Shown here one piece after another: positions 48,634-58,194 of a stretch of DNA of 64,000 nucleotides. The notes below the pieces were generated by a model. The model was given only the letters and a program-made list of their open reading frames with translations, had not been told where the DNA came from and did no database searches. Position 1 is the stretch's first letter, and each line of letters starts with the position of its first letter. The position numbers and the translations under genes are program-made. This stretch comes from Marivirga arenosa (lineage in GTDB: Bacteria > Bacteroidota > Bacteroidia > Cytophagales > Cyclobacteriaceae). The DNA lies in contig NZ_CP129968.2 of NCBI RefSeq assembly GCF_030503875.2, forward strand, positions 1,178,001 through 1,242,000. Direction: 5' to 3'.

Positions 48634-49722
48634 ATGAGTACAAATCAAGATAACGCTGCACAGTCATTAGTTGGGAAAAAACTCAAAAACGGTTGGACAG
48701 TTTCAAAAAAAATTGAACCGAAAGAAGGATCAACAGGAGGGTTCTTTAGTGTTTGCTATGTAGTTACTCGCGGTGATGAAGAAGCATTTCTTAAAGCTCT
48801 AAATTTTCAGGCGTTCTTTCAAATGTTTAGAGGTCGACCAATTGTAGAGATAATAAATGAGCAAACCAATGCCTATCAATTTGAAAGGGATTTACTTCTG
48901 AGATGTAAAAACAATAAGCTATCTAAAGTTTCCATGGTTATTGATGAAGGAGAAGAAGTTCTAGAGGGATTTACAATACCAAATGTTCCTTACCTCATTT
49001 TTGAAATGTCTGATGGCGATGTTAGATCACATATGAATTTTAGTAAGGATGTAGAAATCGCTTGGAAATTGCAATCGCTTCATAATGTAGCTGTTGGTCT
49101 AAAACAACTGCATGGTGTTGAAATTGGGCATCAGGATTTGAAGCCATCAAATGTTCTTCTATATCAAGATGGAGTCGTTTCAAAAGTCGGTGACTTGGGC
49201 AGATCACTTTGTGCTGAAATAGAAGCTCCACATGAAAATGGAGGAGACTTCCCAGGTGATCTAAACTATGCACCAACAGAGTTTCTTTATAGATACATCG
49301 ACCCTGATTGGAATTTTAGAGTTCGATCTACCGACATGTATTTATTTGGGAGCCTTATAGTCTTCTATTTCTCAGGAGCTAATATGACTGCTTTAATTGG
49401 TAAAAATCTCGATCCACAATTCAAATGGACACAATGGCGAGGGAAATTCGAAGGAGTTCATGATTATTTAGTTGATGCATTTTACAAAGCAATTAAAGAA
49501 TTCAAATCATCAATAAGCGACAAAGAACTTAGTGACGAGCTTTCTAAAATTATAGAATATTGTTGTTTTCCTATACCTGATAGAAGAGGTCATCCAAAAG
49601 CAATTGAACTATCATTAAATAGAGATGGCAGCAGAAACCTAAACTCAAATCAATTTGATTTTCAGCGAATTGTCTCAAAGTTTGATGTTTTATATAGAAT
49701 GGCTAATTACAAGTTCAAATAA
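48634..49722 (+). CDS. Eukaryotic-like protein kinase domain protein
   Basis: A 362-residue soluble kinase-fold protein without membrane segments. Glycine-rich loop KEGSTGGFFSVCYVV at about residues 30-44, Lys54 in AFLKAL, Glu84, catalytic loop HQDLKPSN (Asp168, Asn173), metal aspartate in GDLGR (Asp187), APTE (residues 213-216) and Asp234 in STDMYLFG. HRD is HQD and DFG is DLG, but all catalytic residues remain, so it is probably active. It precedes a TPR protein by 5 bases, forming a two-gene unit. Confidence 0.88.
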   Translation: MSTNQDNAAQSLVGKKLKNGWTVSKKIEPKEGSTGGFFSVCYVVTRGDEEAFLKALNFQAFFQMFRGRPIVEIINEQTNAYQFERDLLLRCKNNKLSKVSMVIDEGEEVLEGFTIPNVPYLIFEMSDGDVRSHMNFSKDVEIAWKLQSLHNVAVGLKQLHGVEIGHQDLKPSNVLLYQDGVVSKVGDLGRSLCAEIEAPHENGGDFPGDLNYAPTEFLYRYIDPDWNFRVRSTDMYLFGSLIVFYFSGANMTALIGKNLDPQFKWTQWRGKFEGVHDYLVDAFYKAIKEFKSSISDKELSDELSKIIEYCCFPIPDRRGHPKAIELSLNRDGSRNLNSNQFDFQRIVSKFDVLYRMANYKFK

Positions 49723-49727
49723 ATTAT

Positions 49728-51293
49728 ATGGCCGTTATCTATGAAATAAAAGAAAGGAGAGTTATTCCAAATTGGAGAGACTTCAAACGAACTCTTCAAT
49801 TAGGTGAATTAAGCCAATCAAATAAATCGGCTGAGCCAATCATTTTGAACATTGATCGCTCAATTGAAGATTGGAAACAGGGTAAAAACATTGGAACTGC
49901 TGCAGATTTAATCAATTCAGCTTTTGTTTCAGGCATCCAAAATTTCGAAGTAAAACAAGCCATTGAATTCATAAAATCTGATCAACAAAAAGCTTCATCT
50001 AGTCTTTTGGATTTAATTAAACTTATTGAATTAGACTCGCCAACGCCTGCTGTTATATCGAACAATTCACTTTTAGAAATTGATGTTGACACTGTAAATG
50101 AATTTCAAGCATTTATTAATAACAAGTCATTTCATAAAGTAATAAATAAGACTAAAAATCGCACAAAAAACGAACTTAGAAATCCTATAATTTGGGTTGA
50201 ATTAGCAAGACTATATACAATGAGAGGGCACGAACATAAAGCCGAAAACGCCATTCTTACTGCTCTTCATCTCGCTCCTAATAATAGATTCGTTCTTAGG
50301 TCAGCTACAAGATTTTTTATTCATCAAGAAAAATTTGACCAAGCTCTTTTTTATCTCAGAAAAGCTGAAGGATTAAAAGATGACCCTTGGCTAATTTCTG
50401 CACACATTGCCACTTCCTCTATAATGGGAAGGTTTTCTCCATTGATTAAAGAAGGTAAAAGATTGCTTGATTCTAATAATTTCTCAGATTACGAACTTAC
50501 CGAACTTTCAAGTTCTCTTGGTACACTAGAATTTAAAGATGGTTCATTCAAAAAGGCAAAAGGTTTTTTTGAGAAATCTATGAAAATGCCGAATGATAAT
50601 AGCTTAGCTCAACTTGAATGGGTTTCAAAAGATGAGCAAAGATTTCAAATTAATCCTTTTCAGTTTGATAAGGTAATTAACCCTTTCGAAGCTAGGGCTC
50701 TCGAATTATATGAAAGAGGTAATTGGAAAGATGCATTTTACAATTCCATTAAATGGTTTTTGGATATGCCTTTTTCCAAACGTCCAGCCTTACTTGGCTC
50801 ATACATTGCAGGTTCCCTACTAAAAGATAAAAACGCGGCAATTATTTTGTGTCAAGTTGGACTACAAGCAAACCCTTATGATCCGACATTACTTAATAAC
50901 ATGGTCTATAATCTAGCTACTTCTGACAATCAACAGATGCTAGATACGTATGTACGTCAAATGATGGAAATTGATATTAAAGGCCTTCCAAATGAGAGCA
51001 AAATAACTTTCCAAGCAACTTTGGGTCTTGTTTCTCTAAAAAGAGGAGACACTGAGTTAGGAATGAAAATGTATAAAGTTGCCATTCAAAACGCAACCAA
51101 TATTAGAAATGATTACTTAAAGAATTTGGCGATAGCAAACTTTGCAATGGAGCTTATTAATCTGAATTCTCCAGAACAAACGACATATGTAGACTTGGTA
51201 AAAAATATGAGAATTTCAGAAAAACATAAGGACTTGCTACAACTTCAAAGTGAAATCTTAGAAAAAATAAAAACGCAGCCCAACACGAGCTAA
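49728..51293 (+). CDS. TPR-repeat protein partner of the kinase
   Basis: A 521-residue helical-repeat protein. TPR-like pairs are seen at about residues 150-215 (NPIIWVELARLYTMRGHEHKAENAILTALHLAPNN), 245-290 (LGTLEFKDGSFKKAKGFFEKSMKMP) and 370-470 (CQVGLQANPYDPTLLNNMVYNLAT, LGLVSLKRGDTELGMKMYKVAI). No enzymatic motif. Five bases from the kinase gene, so it is likely its regulator, substrate or scaffold. The first about 100 residues are unlike TPR and not recognised. Confidence 0.78.
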   Translation: MAVIYEIKERRVIPNWRDFKRTLQLGELSQSNKSAEPIILNIDRSIEDWKQGKNIGTAADLINSAFVSGIQNFEVKQAIEFIKSDQQKASSSLLDLIKLIELDSPTPAVISNNSLLEIDVDTVNEFQAFINNKSFHKVINKTKNRTKNELRNPIIWVELARLYTMRGHEHKAENAILTALHLAPNNRFVLRSATRFFIHQEKFDQALFYLRKAEGLKDDPWLISAHIATSSIMGRFSPLIKEGKRLLDSNNFSDYELTELSSSLGTLEFKDGSFKKAKGFFEKSMKMPNDNSLAQLEWVSKDEQRFQINPFQFDKVINPFEARALELYERGNWKDAFYNSIKWFLDMPFSKRPALLGSYIAGSLLKDKNAAIILCQVGLQANPYDPTLLNNMVYNLATSDNQQMLDTYVRQMMEIDIKGLPNESKITFQATLGLVSLKRGDTELGMKMYKVAIQNATNIRNDYLKNLAIANFAMELINLNSPEQTTYVDLVKNMRISEKHKDLLQLQSEILEKIKTQPNTS

Positions 51294-51361
51294 AAAACAT
51301 GCCCTTCTGGAAACTTTTCCTAGCCAGGCGTTATAAAAATCATAAAAAGTAATTATATCCC

Positions 51362-51562
51362 CGCTGGCGCATGCGTGTCGCTTGTGCCTCTATACTAACA
51401 TCTTTTTTTGCTGAAAAATAATATGCGCATGGCCATTTCACAGAAAAAAATTATGCGCAGTTCGAATTTTTCATTCACGCATAACGGATTTTCCTGCTGT
51501 GTATGTATGCGTACCACAAAACAACTAAGCATATTGCGTGATGGAAATGCAGTACGCATAAG
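51362..51562. repeat. Diverged long repeat, copy R1
   Basis: Contains GGCGCATGCGTGTCGCTTGTGCC, ATGCGCAGTTCGAATTTT, CACGCATAAC and GCGTGATGGAAATGCAGTACGCATAA in order. The same elements in the same order occur at 57635-57929. A 70-codon open frame across it has no coding character. Confidence 0.75.
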
Positions 51563-51620
51563 AATGTGCCCATTTTCGCTATTCTCTGAATCCTTATGTA
51601 TTATGCAAATAAGATTTTAA

Positions 51621-51850
51621 GCCTGGTTCTCGATATATTTTACTTGGTTTTAAGAAAATCCGATTGGTCTACAATCAAGAAAATCCTGAGAAGTGGGAAT
51701 CGATTCCGTATTTAGATTGGAGATATTGCCACTCATTTTGGTAGTGGTGGGTATTATAATGCTGACCTTAGGTCTTTTAGGCTATTTGGATATTATAGAA
51801 TTAAACTTATCAATAATTCAATAAAATACTATAACCGCTTCCTTTTAAGA
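51621..51850 (+). pseudogene. Possible decayed coding remnant
   Basis: No intact gene. One frame near 51650 reads LVYNQENPEKWESIPYLDW and stops; a second frame near 51735 reads HFGSGGYYNADLRSFRLFGYY to a stop. Frame changes between protein-like stretches suggest a broken gene, but the family is not recognised. Confidence 0.3.
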
Positions 51851-51887
51851 AAAATAAAAAAGTCAATCTGGTTGCCCAAATTGACTT
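51851..51887 (-). terminator. Terminator of the secreted Cys-rich protein gene
   Basis: AAGTCAAT (51860-51867) pairs with ATTGACTT (51880-51887), with inner pairs in the loop. On the minus strand it runs into a T-rich tract (the A-run at 51851-51860). Confidence 0.75.
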
Positions 51888-51894
51888 AAGAACT

Positions 51895-52479
51895 TTAGAT
51901 GCAGTTACCATTGGCATCCATTATGCATGGTGGATTTGGATTTGTCGGATCATTTGGCTCAATTGGAATTTCTGGGTCTCTTCCTGGAAGACCACCTCCA
52001 GAGTAATTCCCATCATCATGATAGCAATTTCTAACATTATTTGTAGTAGATCGCCATGAGCAAGCAGATGAACTCGAACCGTTAACATTAGCAATTGTAA
52101 TGGTTACATCACCATATCGTTCACTCGCAATTTGAAATACGTCTTGATTGTTTGATACGGTTGCTCCCGCTGGAATGGTGACATAAGCAGCATCGATTAT
52201 GGTACTACCTTTGCTTAGCATTAATTCAATGGTTCGATTATAATTTACTGCTCCATTGTATCCTGCTGTAACTGCAACTGTGTATCGTGTACCACTAACC
52301 GCCTGGCCGGCAGAACCACTTCCATAGCAATTACCACCGGGCACAATTTGTGGCGTTAAGTAACAGTTGTTCCAGTCAGTATCTTTTTCAGGATAATTTT
52401 CTACACTGGCATTGTCGTTTGAGTTAGCAAACAAAAAGATGTTCGCAAACATCAAAAAAATAAAATTTAATTTGATCAT
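51895..52479 (-). CDS. Secreted protein with Pro-rich tail, unknown
   Basis: A 194-residue product with a signal peptide (FIFLMFANIFLFANS). The mature part is rich in Gly, Ser, Thr and Asn, has six or more cysteines (NNCYLTP, GGNCYGS, SACSWRS, RNCYHDD, PPCIMD, GNCI), and ends with a proline-rich stretch PEIPIEPNDPTNPNPPC. I do not recognise the family; a small immunoglobulin-like or adhesin-type surface protein is possible. Confidence 0.6.
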   Translation of the reverse strand: MIKLNFIFLMFANIFLFANSNDNASVENYPEKDTDWNNCYLTPQIVPGGNCYGSGSAGQAVSGTRYTVAVTAGYNGAVNYNRTIELMLSKGSTIIDAAYVTIPAGATVSNNQDVFQIASERYGDVTITIANVNGSSSSACSWRSTTNNVRNCYHDDGNYSGGGLPGRDPEIPIEPNDPTNPNPPCIMDANGNCI

Positions 52480-52712
52480 AACTTTTAAGGGTTTGGTTTA
52501 AAATATTCATAAGTAACTACGGATGTATGAATTTGTTTAAGGGGGGCACTTATTTCTTTTCAGATCTACTGGGTTTAGCTATCTATGAACATAAAGTAAA
52601 GATATTTATTCCGTTCAAGAATATAATTGCTATTTTGCGAAGAATTTAAATCCAATCTGATACCGCATTTTTTAGATCCTATAAAGAACCCTAGAAAAAT
52701 TCAACCAAGAAT

Positions 52713-54059
52713 ATGAGATCCCTTTTAATTTATGTTTTTATAATCATCGCGAACCTATATTTGGCGCAAGGGCAGGATTTACGGTATTTACATTTTTCTG
52801 ATAGTATCATTAGCCAGATAAATAATCAACACAGCGAGCGATTAAATAATTATAAACTACAGAATGGTGATATTTCTCTTTATGAGAAGATATACGAGCG
52901 TAGAAAAGAGAATCTCGAAAAGGCCTTTAGTGATAGCTTATTTGTCTATGATAAATTAATTTATGAAGGCATAGACCACTGCCTTCAAAAAATTAGCACA
53001 TCCAACGAAGCAATTCAAGAAGAGAACTATACGATTCTCGTAAGTAATTCTCCCATTGCGAACGCCTATTCTATAGGAGGAGGAACTATTATTCTAAATC
53101 TTGGCATTCTTAGAAAAATCAGAACTCAAGGCGAGCTGGCTTTTATTATTGCGCACGAAATCGGGCATGACTACAAACAGGACGTTGATATATCCGCCTA
53201 TCGAAACTTAGAACGATTGGATTCAGAAGAGTTTGAAGATGCCATTGATCGTATTGATAAAGAGAAATACAATAGAAGAGCACAGCTGGAGACTTTTTTT
53301 AAAAGGCTGTATTTAACAGAAATGAAATTTAGCCGCCAGCAAGAAATCAGGGCGGACTCACTGGCCTTGAAGTTCATCCTCAATGCCAATTATGACTATA
53401 GGTACTCAATTAGTACTCTAAATTTATTAGATTCCATTGATTTCTATACTTTTCCTGCGATTGATTATTCCAATACCTTGGGATTTGAAGATTACCCCTT
53501 TAAGGAGAAATGGATTATAGATAAAAGCGATCTGTTTTCTATGGCTGCTGAATCGCCTGATGAAGATACTAAAGCTTTAAAGTCTCACCCAGATGTAGAA
53601 GAAAGAATTGCTCGTTTAAAGCTTATCACTGAAGTAAAAGCAGATACAACTACTGAATTTTTCAATCCAAGAAAGCTTCCAGCTCTTAAATCAGGTGTTG
53701 ACCTCGATTTAGCATTTATAGATAGTTGGGAAGCTCAAAATAATTATGGGAGAGCTTTATTTTTTTCATTAAAGCAATTAGAAGCACAAGCAGACAATAA
53801 GCAGTTGTTGAGGAGAATTAGTAAGCTGTTTGATAAGATTTACGAAGCTCAAAACTCTCATGAGCTAAGCAGATATGTAGAATCTCCTGGCCCTTATCAA
53901 GAAGCCACCTATAAGGAGTTTATAACTTTTTTGAGTAGAATCAGACTTTCAGAATTGGAAATGCTTATCTATCATTTTCATTTGAAAAATAGCGGTTTAC
54001 TGGGGCAGGATGAAGATTTCTTAGATACATTAAATAAATACAAACTAAAAATTCGATAA
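52713..54059 (+). CDS. M48-family metallopeptidase, exported
   Basis: A 448-residue zinc peptidase with a signal peptide ending LAQGQ. The zinc motif HEIGH (His148, Glu149, His152) is in AFIIAHEIGHDYKQD, and QEIRADSLALKFI near residue 215 supplies the third ligand. No membrane helices follow, so it is of the soluble, BepA/LoiP-like M48 branch. The C-terminal about 110 residues are helical. The next gene starts 24 bases downstream. Confidence 0.88.
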   Translation: MRSLLIYVFIIIANLYLAQGQDLRYLHFSDSIISQINNQHSERLNNYKLQNGDISLYEKIYERRKENLEKAFSDSLFVYDKLIYEGIDHCLQKISTSNEAIQEENYTILVSNSPIANAYSIGGGTIILNLGILRKIRTQGELAFIIAHEIGHDYKQDVDISAYRNLERLDSEEFEDAIDRIDKEKYNRRAQLETFFKRLYLTEMKFSRQQEIRADSLALKFILNANYDYRYSISTLNLLDSIDFYTFPAIDYSNTLGFEDYPFKEKWIIDKSDLFSMAAESPDEDTKALKSHPDVEERIARLKLITEVKADTTTEFFNPRKLPALKSGVDLDLAFIDSWEAQNNYGRALFFSLKQLEAQADNKQLLRRISKLFDKIYEAQNSHELSRYVESPGPYQEATYKEFITFLSRIRLSELEMLIYHFHLKNSGLLGQDEDFLDTLNKYKLKIR

Positions 54060-54083
54060 TCAATTTTAACAAAACTAGAAAAC

Positions 54084-55589
54084 ATGAAAATTAGATTTTA
54101 CGCATTACTGTGCTTCTTAATCATTGCTATCAGCGCAAAAGCGCAAGAGAAGAAAATCCAAAATATAGTAGAAGTAGAATTAAGAAATGCAGGCTCTATT
54201 ATTAACGATGAAATTGTAGTGGGGCATTACCTGTTTTACAAAACCGACAGAATAAATAGAAAAACTTACAACTATGAATTGCAGATACTAGATCAAAATC
54301 TGAATGAAGTAGGTAAACATACGGTTGAAAGTTCAAAGCATCTCTTTCTAATGGATGCTGTATATAACGGCCAGTCACTTATGCTGAAGCTTTATGATTA
54401 TAAAGAGGATAAAGTGATGTTGCAACAGTTAGATAATTCAGCTAAGCTATTAAGTACAGAAGTTCGAGAAGTCGGTAAAATTGAAAAGGCCCAATTCCGC
54501 CAGATGCAGAGCAGCAAAGCTGCTCAGGCAATCTTTTTATTTCCTTTGAAAGATTTTGGTTTTGCGGACTTCAGAACTCTGAAAAATAAAAACTATGGAT
54601 ATAGTATAGATTTTTATTCATCTGAAGGGGGCGAAAATTGGAATTACAGCAGTGATCCTAAACTGAAAACTCATGTTTTCCCAACCATGCTTTATGGCGA
54701 TAAAGATATCATGATGAACCTTATCATGGAAAAGGATGGCCTTTTAAGCAAAGATTTCGATTTAAATTTAATGGTTCTTGACTCTAAGACGGGAATGCCA
54801 TTATTTGAAAAATCCTTAGATGACGATAAGTATAAATTATCCCCAATTAATGGCTTTAAAGTAGATGATAGCGGTGAATTTTATCTTTTAGGGTATTACT
54901 ATGACAAAGAAAGTAATATCATAACTAGCGAGAGTCTAGGGCTATTTAAGTATAAAATCAATAATTCTGGCGATATAATAAGCAAGGATTATATCTCATG
55001 GACTGAAGATGCTGGTAAGTATTTAAAAGTTGACGAAAAGGGAGAGTTTGAAGATTTTGGATATGTTTTTTTTCATGACTTTGTAGAAGACAATATGGGC
55101 AACTTTTACGCCATAGGGGAACAATATGACAAAGAATTTAAAGGGCTTGGGTTTGATATAGTAGTTAAAGATATGATGATATTCAAGTTTGATAAAGAGT
55201 TTAAATTGACCAACATAGAAACCATCGAAAAAACAGAAAACAACATATCTGTACCGAATGCAGCATTTTTTAGTCCTCAAATGTTGGCAATGATTGTGAA
55301 AGCCCTAAATGGTTATGACTATGAATTTATGACTAGTAGTATGGAAAAAGATGTCATCAGTATTGGGTACCAAGACTACTTGGAAATAAAGAAGGAATCA
55401 GATAAATATGTTTTTGGGAATGTTTTTATCGCGGATGGTAAAATCTCCACTGATACTATCGACTTAATGGAAGTAAAGGAAGAAAAGAGGTTTAAAGTCT
55501 TACCTTCTGAAGCTGGATATATTGTGGTTTTAGAGTATGATGAAAAAGAAAAAGCACTCACAATAGAAAAAGTAAAACTAAATTACTAA
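54084..55589 (+). CDS. Exported protein, DUF6770-like
   Basis: A 501-residue protein with a signal peptide ending ISAKAQ (about residue 21). The body (GHYLFYKTDRINRKTYNYEL, QILDQNLNEVGKH, FLLGYYYDKESNI) shows beta strands typical of a propeller-like secreted protein, and the opening resembles DUF6770 of Bacteroidota from memory. Function unknown. Likely co-transcribed with the M48 peptidase. Confidence 0.65.
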   Translation: MKIRFYALLCFLIIAISAKAQEKKIQNIVEVELRNAGSIINDEIVVGHYLFYKTDRINRKTYNYELQILDQNLNEVGKHTVESSKHLFLMDAVYNGQSLMLKLYDYKEDKVMLQQLDNSAKLLSTEVREVGKIEKAQFRQMQSSKAAQAIFLFPLKDFGFADFRTLKNKNYGYSIDFYSSEGGENWNYSSDPKLKTHVFPTMLYGDKDIMMNLIMEKDGLLSKDFDLNLMVLDSKTGMPLFEKSLDDDKYKLSPINGFKVDDSGEFYLLGYYYDKESNIITSESLGLFKYKINNSGDIISKDYISWTEDAGKYLKVDEKGEFEDFGYVFFHDFVEDNMGNFYAIGEQYDKEFKGLGFDIVVKDMMIFKFDKEFKLTNIETIEKTENNISVPNAAFFSPQMLAMIVKALNGYDYEFMTSSMEKDVISIGYQDYLEIKKESDKYVFGNVFIADGKISTDTIDLMEVKEEKRFKVLPSEAGYIVVLEYDEKEKALTIEKVKLNY

Positions 55590-55594
55590 TCCCC

Positions 55595-55625
55595 AAAAGG
55601 CTGCTGTAAAAAGCAGCCTTTTTTG
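55595..55625 (+). terminator. Terminator after the DUF6770-like gene
   Basis: An 11-bp stem (55595-55605 with 55612-55622), 6-nt loop, T-run. Confidence 0.88.
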
Positions 55626-55816
55626 TTCTATATATCATCAAGAGGGTTTTTAGATTTTTGTATCTAAAAAAAGGTATTCTTAATAATTTACCTTGCTGAA
55701 AAAAGACCTTAAAGCCGTTAATGCCTTTTTGATATTAGCTCATTTTCCTATCTCCTAAATAATAGTTTTCCCTTTCATTCAAACTAAATATTAAATAGAA
55801 GTTAATATCTTTCGGG

Positions 55817-56101
55817 ATGAACTATCGACTTTTGTATTTAATAAGTATTCTTATCTTTTTTTCTGCATGTCAAAGTCCGCAAGAAGAATATGTATGTACT
55901 CCCTGTAATTTAGAATGTGATCAATTGAGCTTTGCCAAAGCAGGCGATTGTCCCCACTGTAATATGAAGCTTATCAAGAAGTCTGAGCTTGAATCGCTTC
56001 AGAATTTAGTACTCAATCAGGTGAAAATTGAAAATGGAAAAGGAGCTTTTTTAATTGATGGGGGCTACCACCAAGGCCGGCAAATCATAGTTCATTATTA
56101 A
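55817..56101 (+). pseudogene. Heavy-metal-binding-domain lipoprotein, probably truncated hydrolase
   Basis: A 94-residue lipoprotein (lipobox FFSAC, cysteine 18). Residues 25-53 form a heavy-metal-binding domain (YVCTPCNLEC and GDCPHCNMKLIKK). The end, KGAFLIDGGYHQGRQIIVHY, resembles the opening of hydrolase domains that normally follow this motif. After the TAA the same frame continues KAEEFNQFPKY before stopping, so a premature stop in a longer gene is likely. The signal peptide resembles that of the hydrolase at 59770. Could also be a functional short protein. Confidence 0.55.
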
Positions 56102-56305
56102 AAAGCAGAAGAATTTAATCAATTTCCAAAGTATTGATAGTGGTATATGGGACGGTTCCTAACTTTTCAATTAATATTTTCCGTGCTAATCAATTTTCCG
56201 ATCTCTTCTGTGACCGTCCTTCTACATATCTAATAAATGGTACATCCACTTTATTCTACTTCCATAATTTGCATTATATTTCTGACACTATTTTAAAACA
56301 AGTCA

Positions 56306-57454
56306 TTATCTGTCTAATTTAAAAATTTGATTTGTTGAAGAGTTTAATCCAACATACAAATCACCGTCATACGTAAATGCAGTATAAAAATCAGAGGAGG
56401 TAGGAATCGGAACTGACCTTTTTTCAAAAATTTTATTACAAGACATGTTAATTACAAAAGTATTATAATTTATTTGTAATCCTGTACCAGAAGAGTTGCC
56501 CCAAGCCTCCCCCAAAAAGCCCTCTGATGAGGAAAAAGAATGAAATCCAAAGTAATAATACTCTGAACTTAAGTACTCAATAAATTCATTTTCATTATTA
56601 TTATACTTGTAGAGGACTTTTGAGCTATTTGAAAATCCTGCATATAGTGTTTCATCTATCACAAACAAGCGTGGTGATTGACCTATATTTGGTTGATTTC
56701 CAAGAATTAATCGCCAAGAATCTTCTGCTTTTGAGTATGCCCAAAGTTGAGATTCATCATTGTTATTTCCAACTAATGCAAATATTTCTTCATTTACTGA
56801 AGCCAATGTATAATAAGCTGTTCGATTGGGAATAGAAGCTAACTCAACCCAGCTATCTGTTTCCGGTGAATATTTGTAAAAATCATTTGTGGTATTTATA
56901 ACATATCCTTCAGTATTATTAACAGCAGTTGATGATGTCACGCCACTGTCAAAATCAGATAATTGCGTCCATTCCGAAGTTTCAAGATTTAATTTCCAAA
57001 AATCAGATAAACTACCATCTCCACCAAAATACAAAAATTTGTCAATAACAAATGATAAAGCCGAATTTCGTGGTTCTCCCGGGAAATCAGAATTCACAAG
57101 TGACCAATTTCCTAAGCCTTCAACATAAATAGTTTTTGGGTATACATATTCAATTTCATTATCTGTTGATTTTAAAATCAAGTTATATTCACCAGTTGCT
57201 ATACTTAGCGGAATCTTAAAGGAATTGCTGTCAGGACTACTAAATAAGACTCTAATAGTTTCTGATCCAATTTTTATTTCGTCAATGACATCGAGATCAG
57301 TTCCTCCCAATTTAACTTCCTCCTGAATGCCAAAGCATGTATCATTAATGTAAGTAATTTTAGGATTGAAAATTTCTTCCTCTGAATTATCTGTATTGCA
57401 TGAAAAATTGATGACATTTAGTAACAGAAGAAGTAAGTAATTTATTTTTTTCAT
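56306..57454 (-). CDS. Kelch-like beta-propeller lipoprotein
   Basis: A 382-residue lipoprotein with lipobox cysteine 19 (INFSC). Residues about 30-115 look like an IPT/TIG-type immunoglobulin fold. From about residue 125 kelch-type blades follow (FLYFGGDGSLSDFWKLNLETSEWTQL, DFYKYSPETDSWVELASIP, SQLWAYSKAEDSWRL). Probably a surface protein; no partner gene is adjacent. Confidence 0.75.
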   Translation of the reverse strand: MKKINYLLLLLLNVINFSCNTDNSEEEIFNPKITYINDTCFGIQEEVKLGGTDLDVIDEIKIGSETIRVLFSSPDSNSFKIPLSIATGEYNLILKSTDNEIEYVYPKTIYVEGLGNWSLVNSDFPGEPRNSALSFVIDKFLYFGGDGSLSDFWKLNLETSEWTQLSDFDSGVTSSTAVNNTEGYVINTTNDFYKYSPETDSWVELASIPNRTAYYTLASVNEEIFALVGNNNDESQLWAYSKAEDSWRLILGNQPNIGQSPRLFVIDETLYAGFSNSSKVLYKYNNNENEFIEYLSSEYYYFGFHSFSSSEGFLGEAWGNSSGTGLQINYNTFVINMSCNKIFEKRSVPIPTSSDFYTAFTYDGDLYVGLNSSTNQIFKLDR

Positions 57455-57634
57455 TTTCTAGGATATATTTTTTTAATTCAAATCTACAGTTTTCAAATTG
57501 TTTTTCTACTACTATGAAAGATTTTCTGGTGTAGATATTATTTCATTCTAATTTGTAAAGATGCTGTTAAATAATTTAAGTAAGTCTTGAGAAATCAACT
57601 ATAAAGAGAATCGTATATCAAATTGCTAATGTTT

Positions 57635-57929
57635 GCGCATGCGTTTGGCTTGTGCCTTTTAAAAAAGCTTTTAGAAGCAGAAAATATGGTTATATCTACT
57701 TTAAAAAAGAAAGTATGTGCAGTACAAAACAGCTACACATAAATAGAAAATGATCAGTTCACTAGAAGCTAATATCTTACGGTATGAACTATCGATCCTT
57801 CCTTTATATCTCCCGTTCCCAGCATGCTCTGCATGGTGGTATTTAAACATGCGCACTTCAAATTTTAAATCACGCATAACACTTTTTTTTATTGCGCATA
57901 TAGCGTGATGGAAAAGCAGTACGCATAAT
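57635..57929. repeat. Diverged long repeat, copy R2
   Basis: GCGCATGCGTTTGGCTTGTGCC, ATGCGCACTTCAAATTTT, CACGCATAAC and GCGTGATGGAAAAGCAGTACG match R1 at 51362-51562 in order, with about 90 extra bases in the middle. The rest of 57455-58194 has no gene; a further half-match CTTGTGCGTGATGG lies at about 58139. Confidence 0.7.
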
Positions 57930-58194
57930 ATAGCTAGTTCCCTCCGTGCTCTAAATACTAGGGTTTAATTTGAAGAGAACTTTTGATTAGCCCTGTTTGA
58001 TAGTAGGTTTTTGCTATTAATTAATAAAAACAACAACCATCAGTTACAATAGTATAGCAAATTTTACATCAGCACAATTAATTTCTACTATCATAAGACT
58101 TGCATGGTCAATGGCACCCATACTGACTATAAGTGACCCTTGTGCGTGATGGGTTGGCACTGTAATTGATATCAATCTTAAAAACCAAAAACTC

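Noticed and set aside
51408..51620. 70-codon open frame in R1
   Set aside because: It lies inside the diverged repeat, is rich in Cys and Met without domain character, and R2 does not keep it open.
56134..56322. 62-codon open frame after the metal-domain gene
   Set aside because: Composition is unlike protein and it overlaps the end of the kelch lipoprotein gene.
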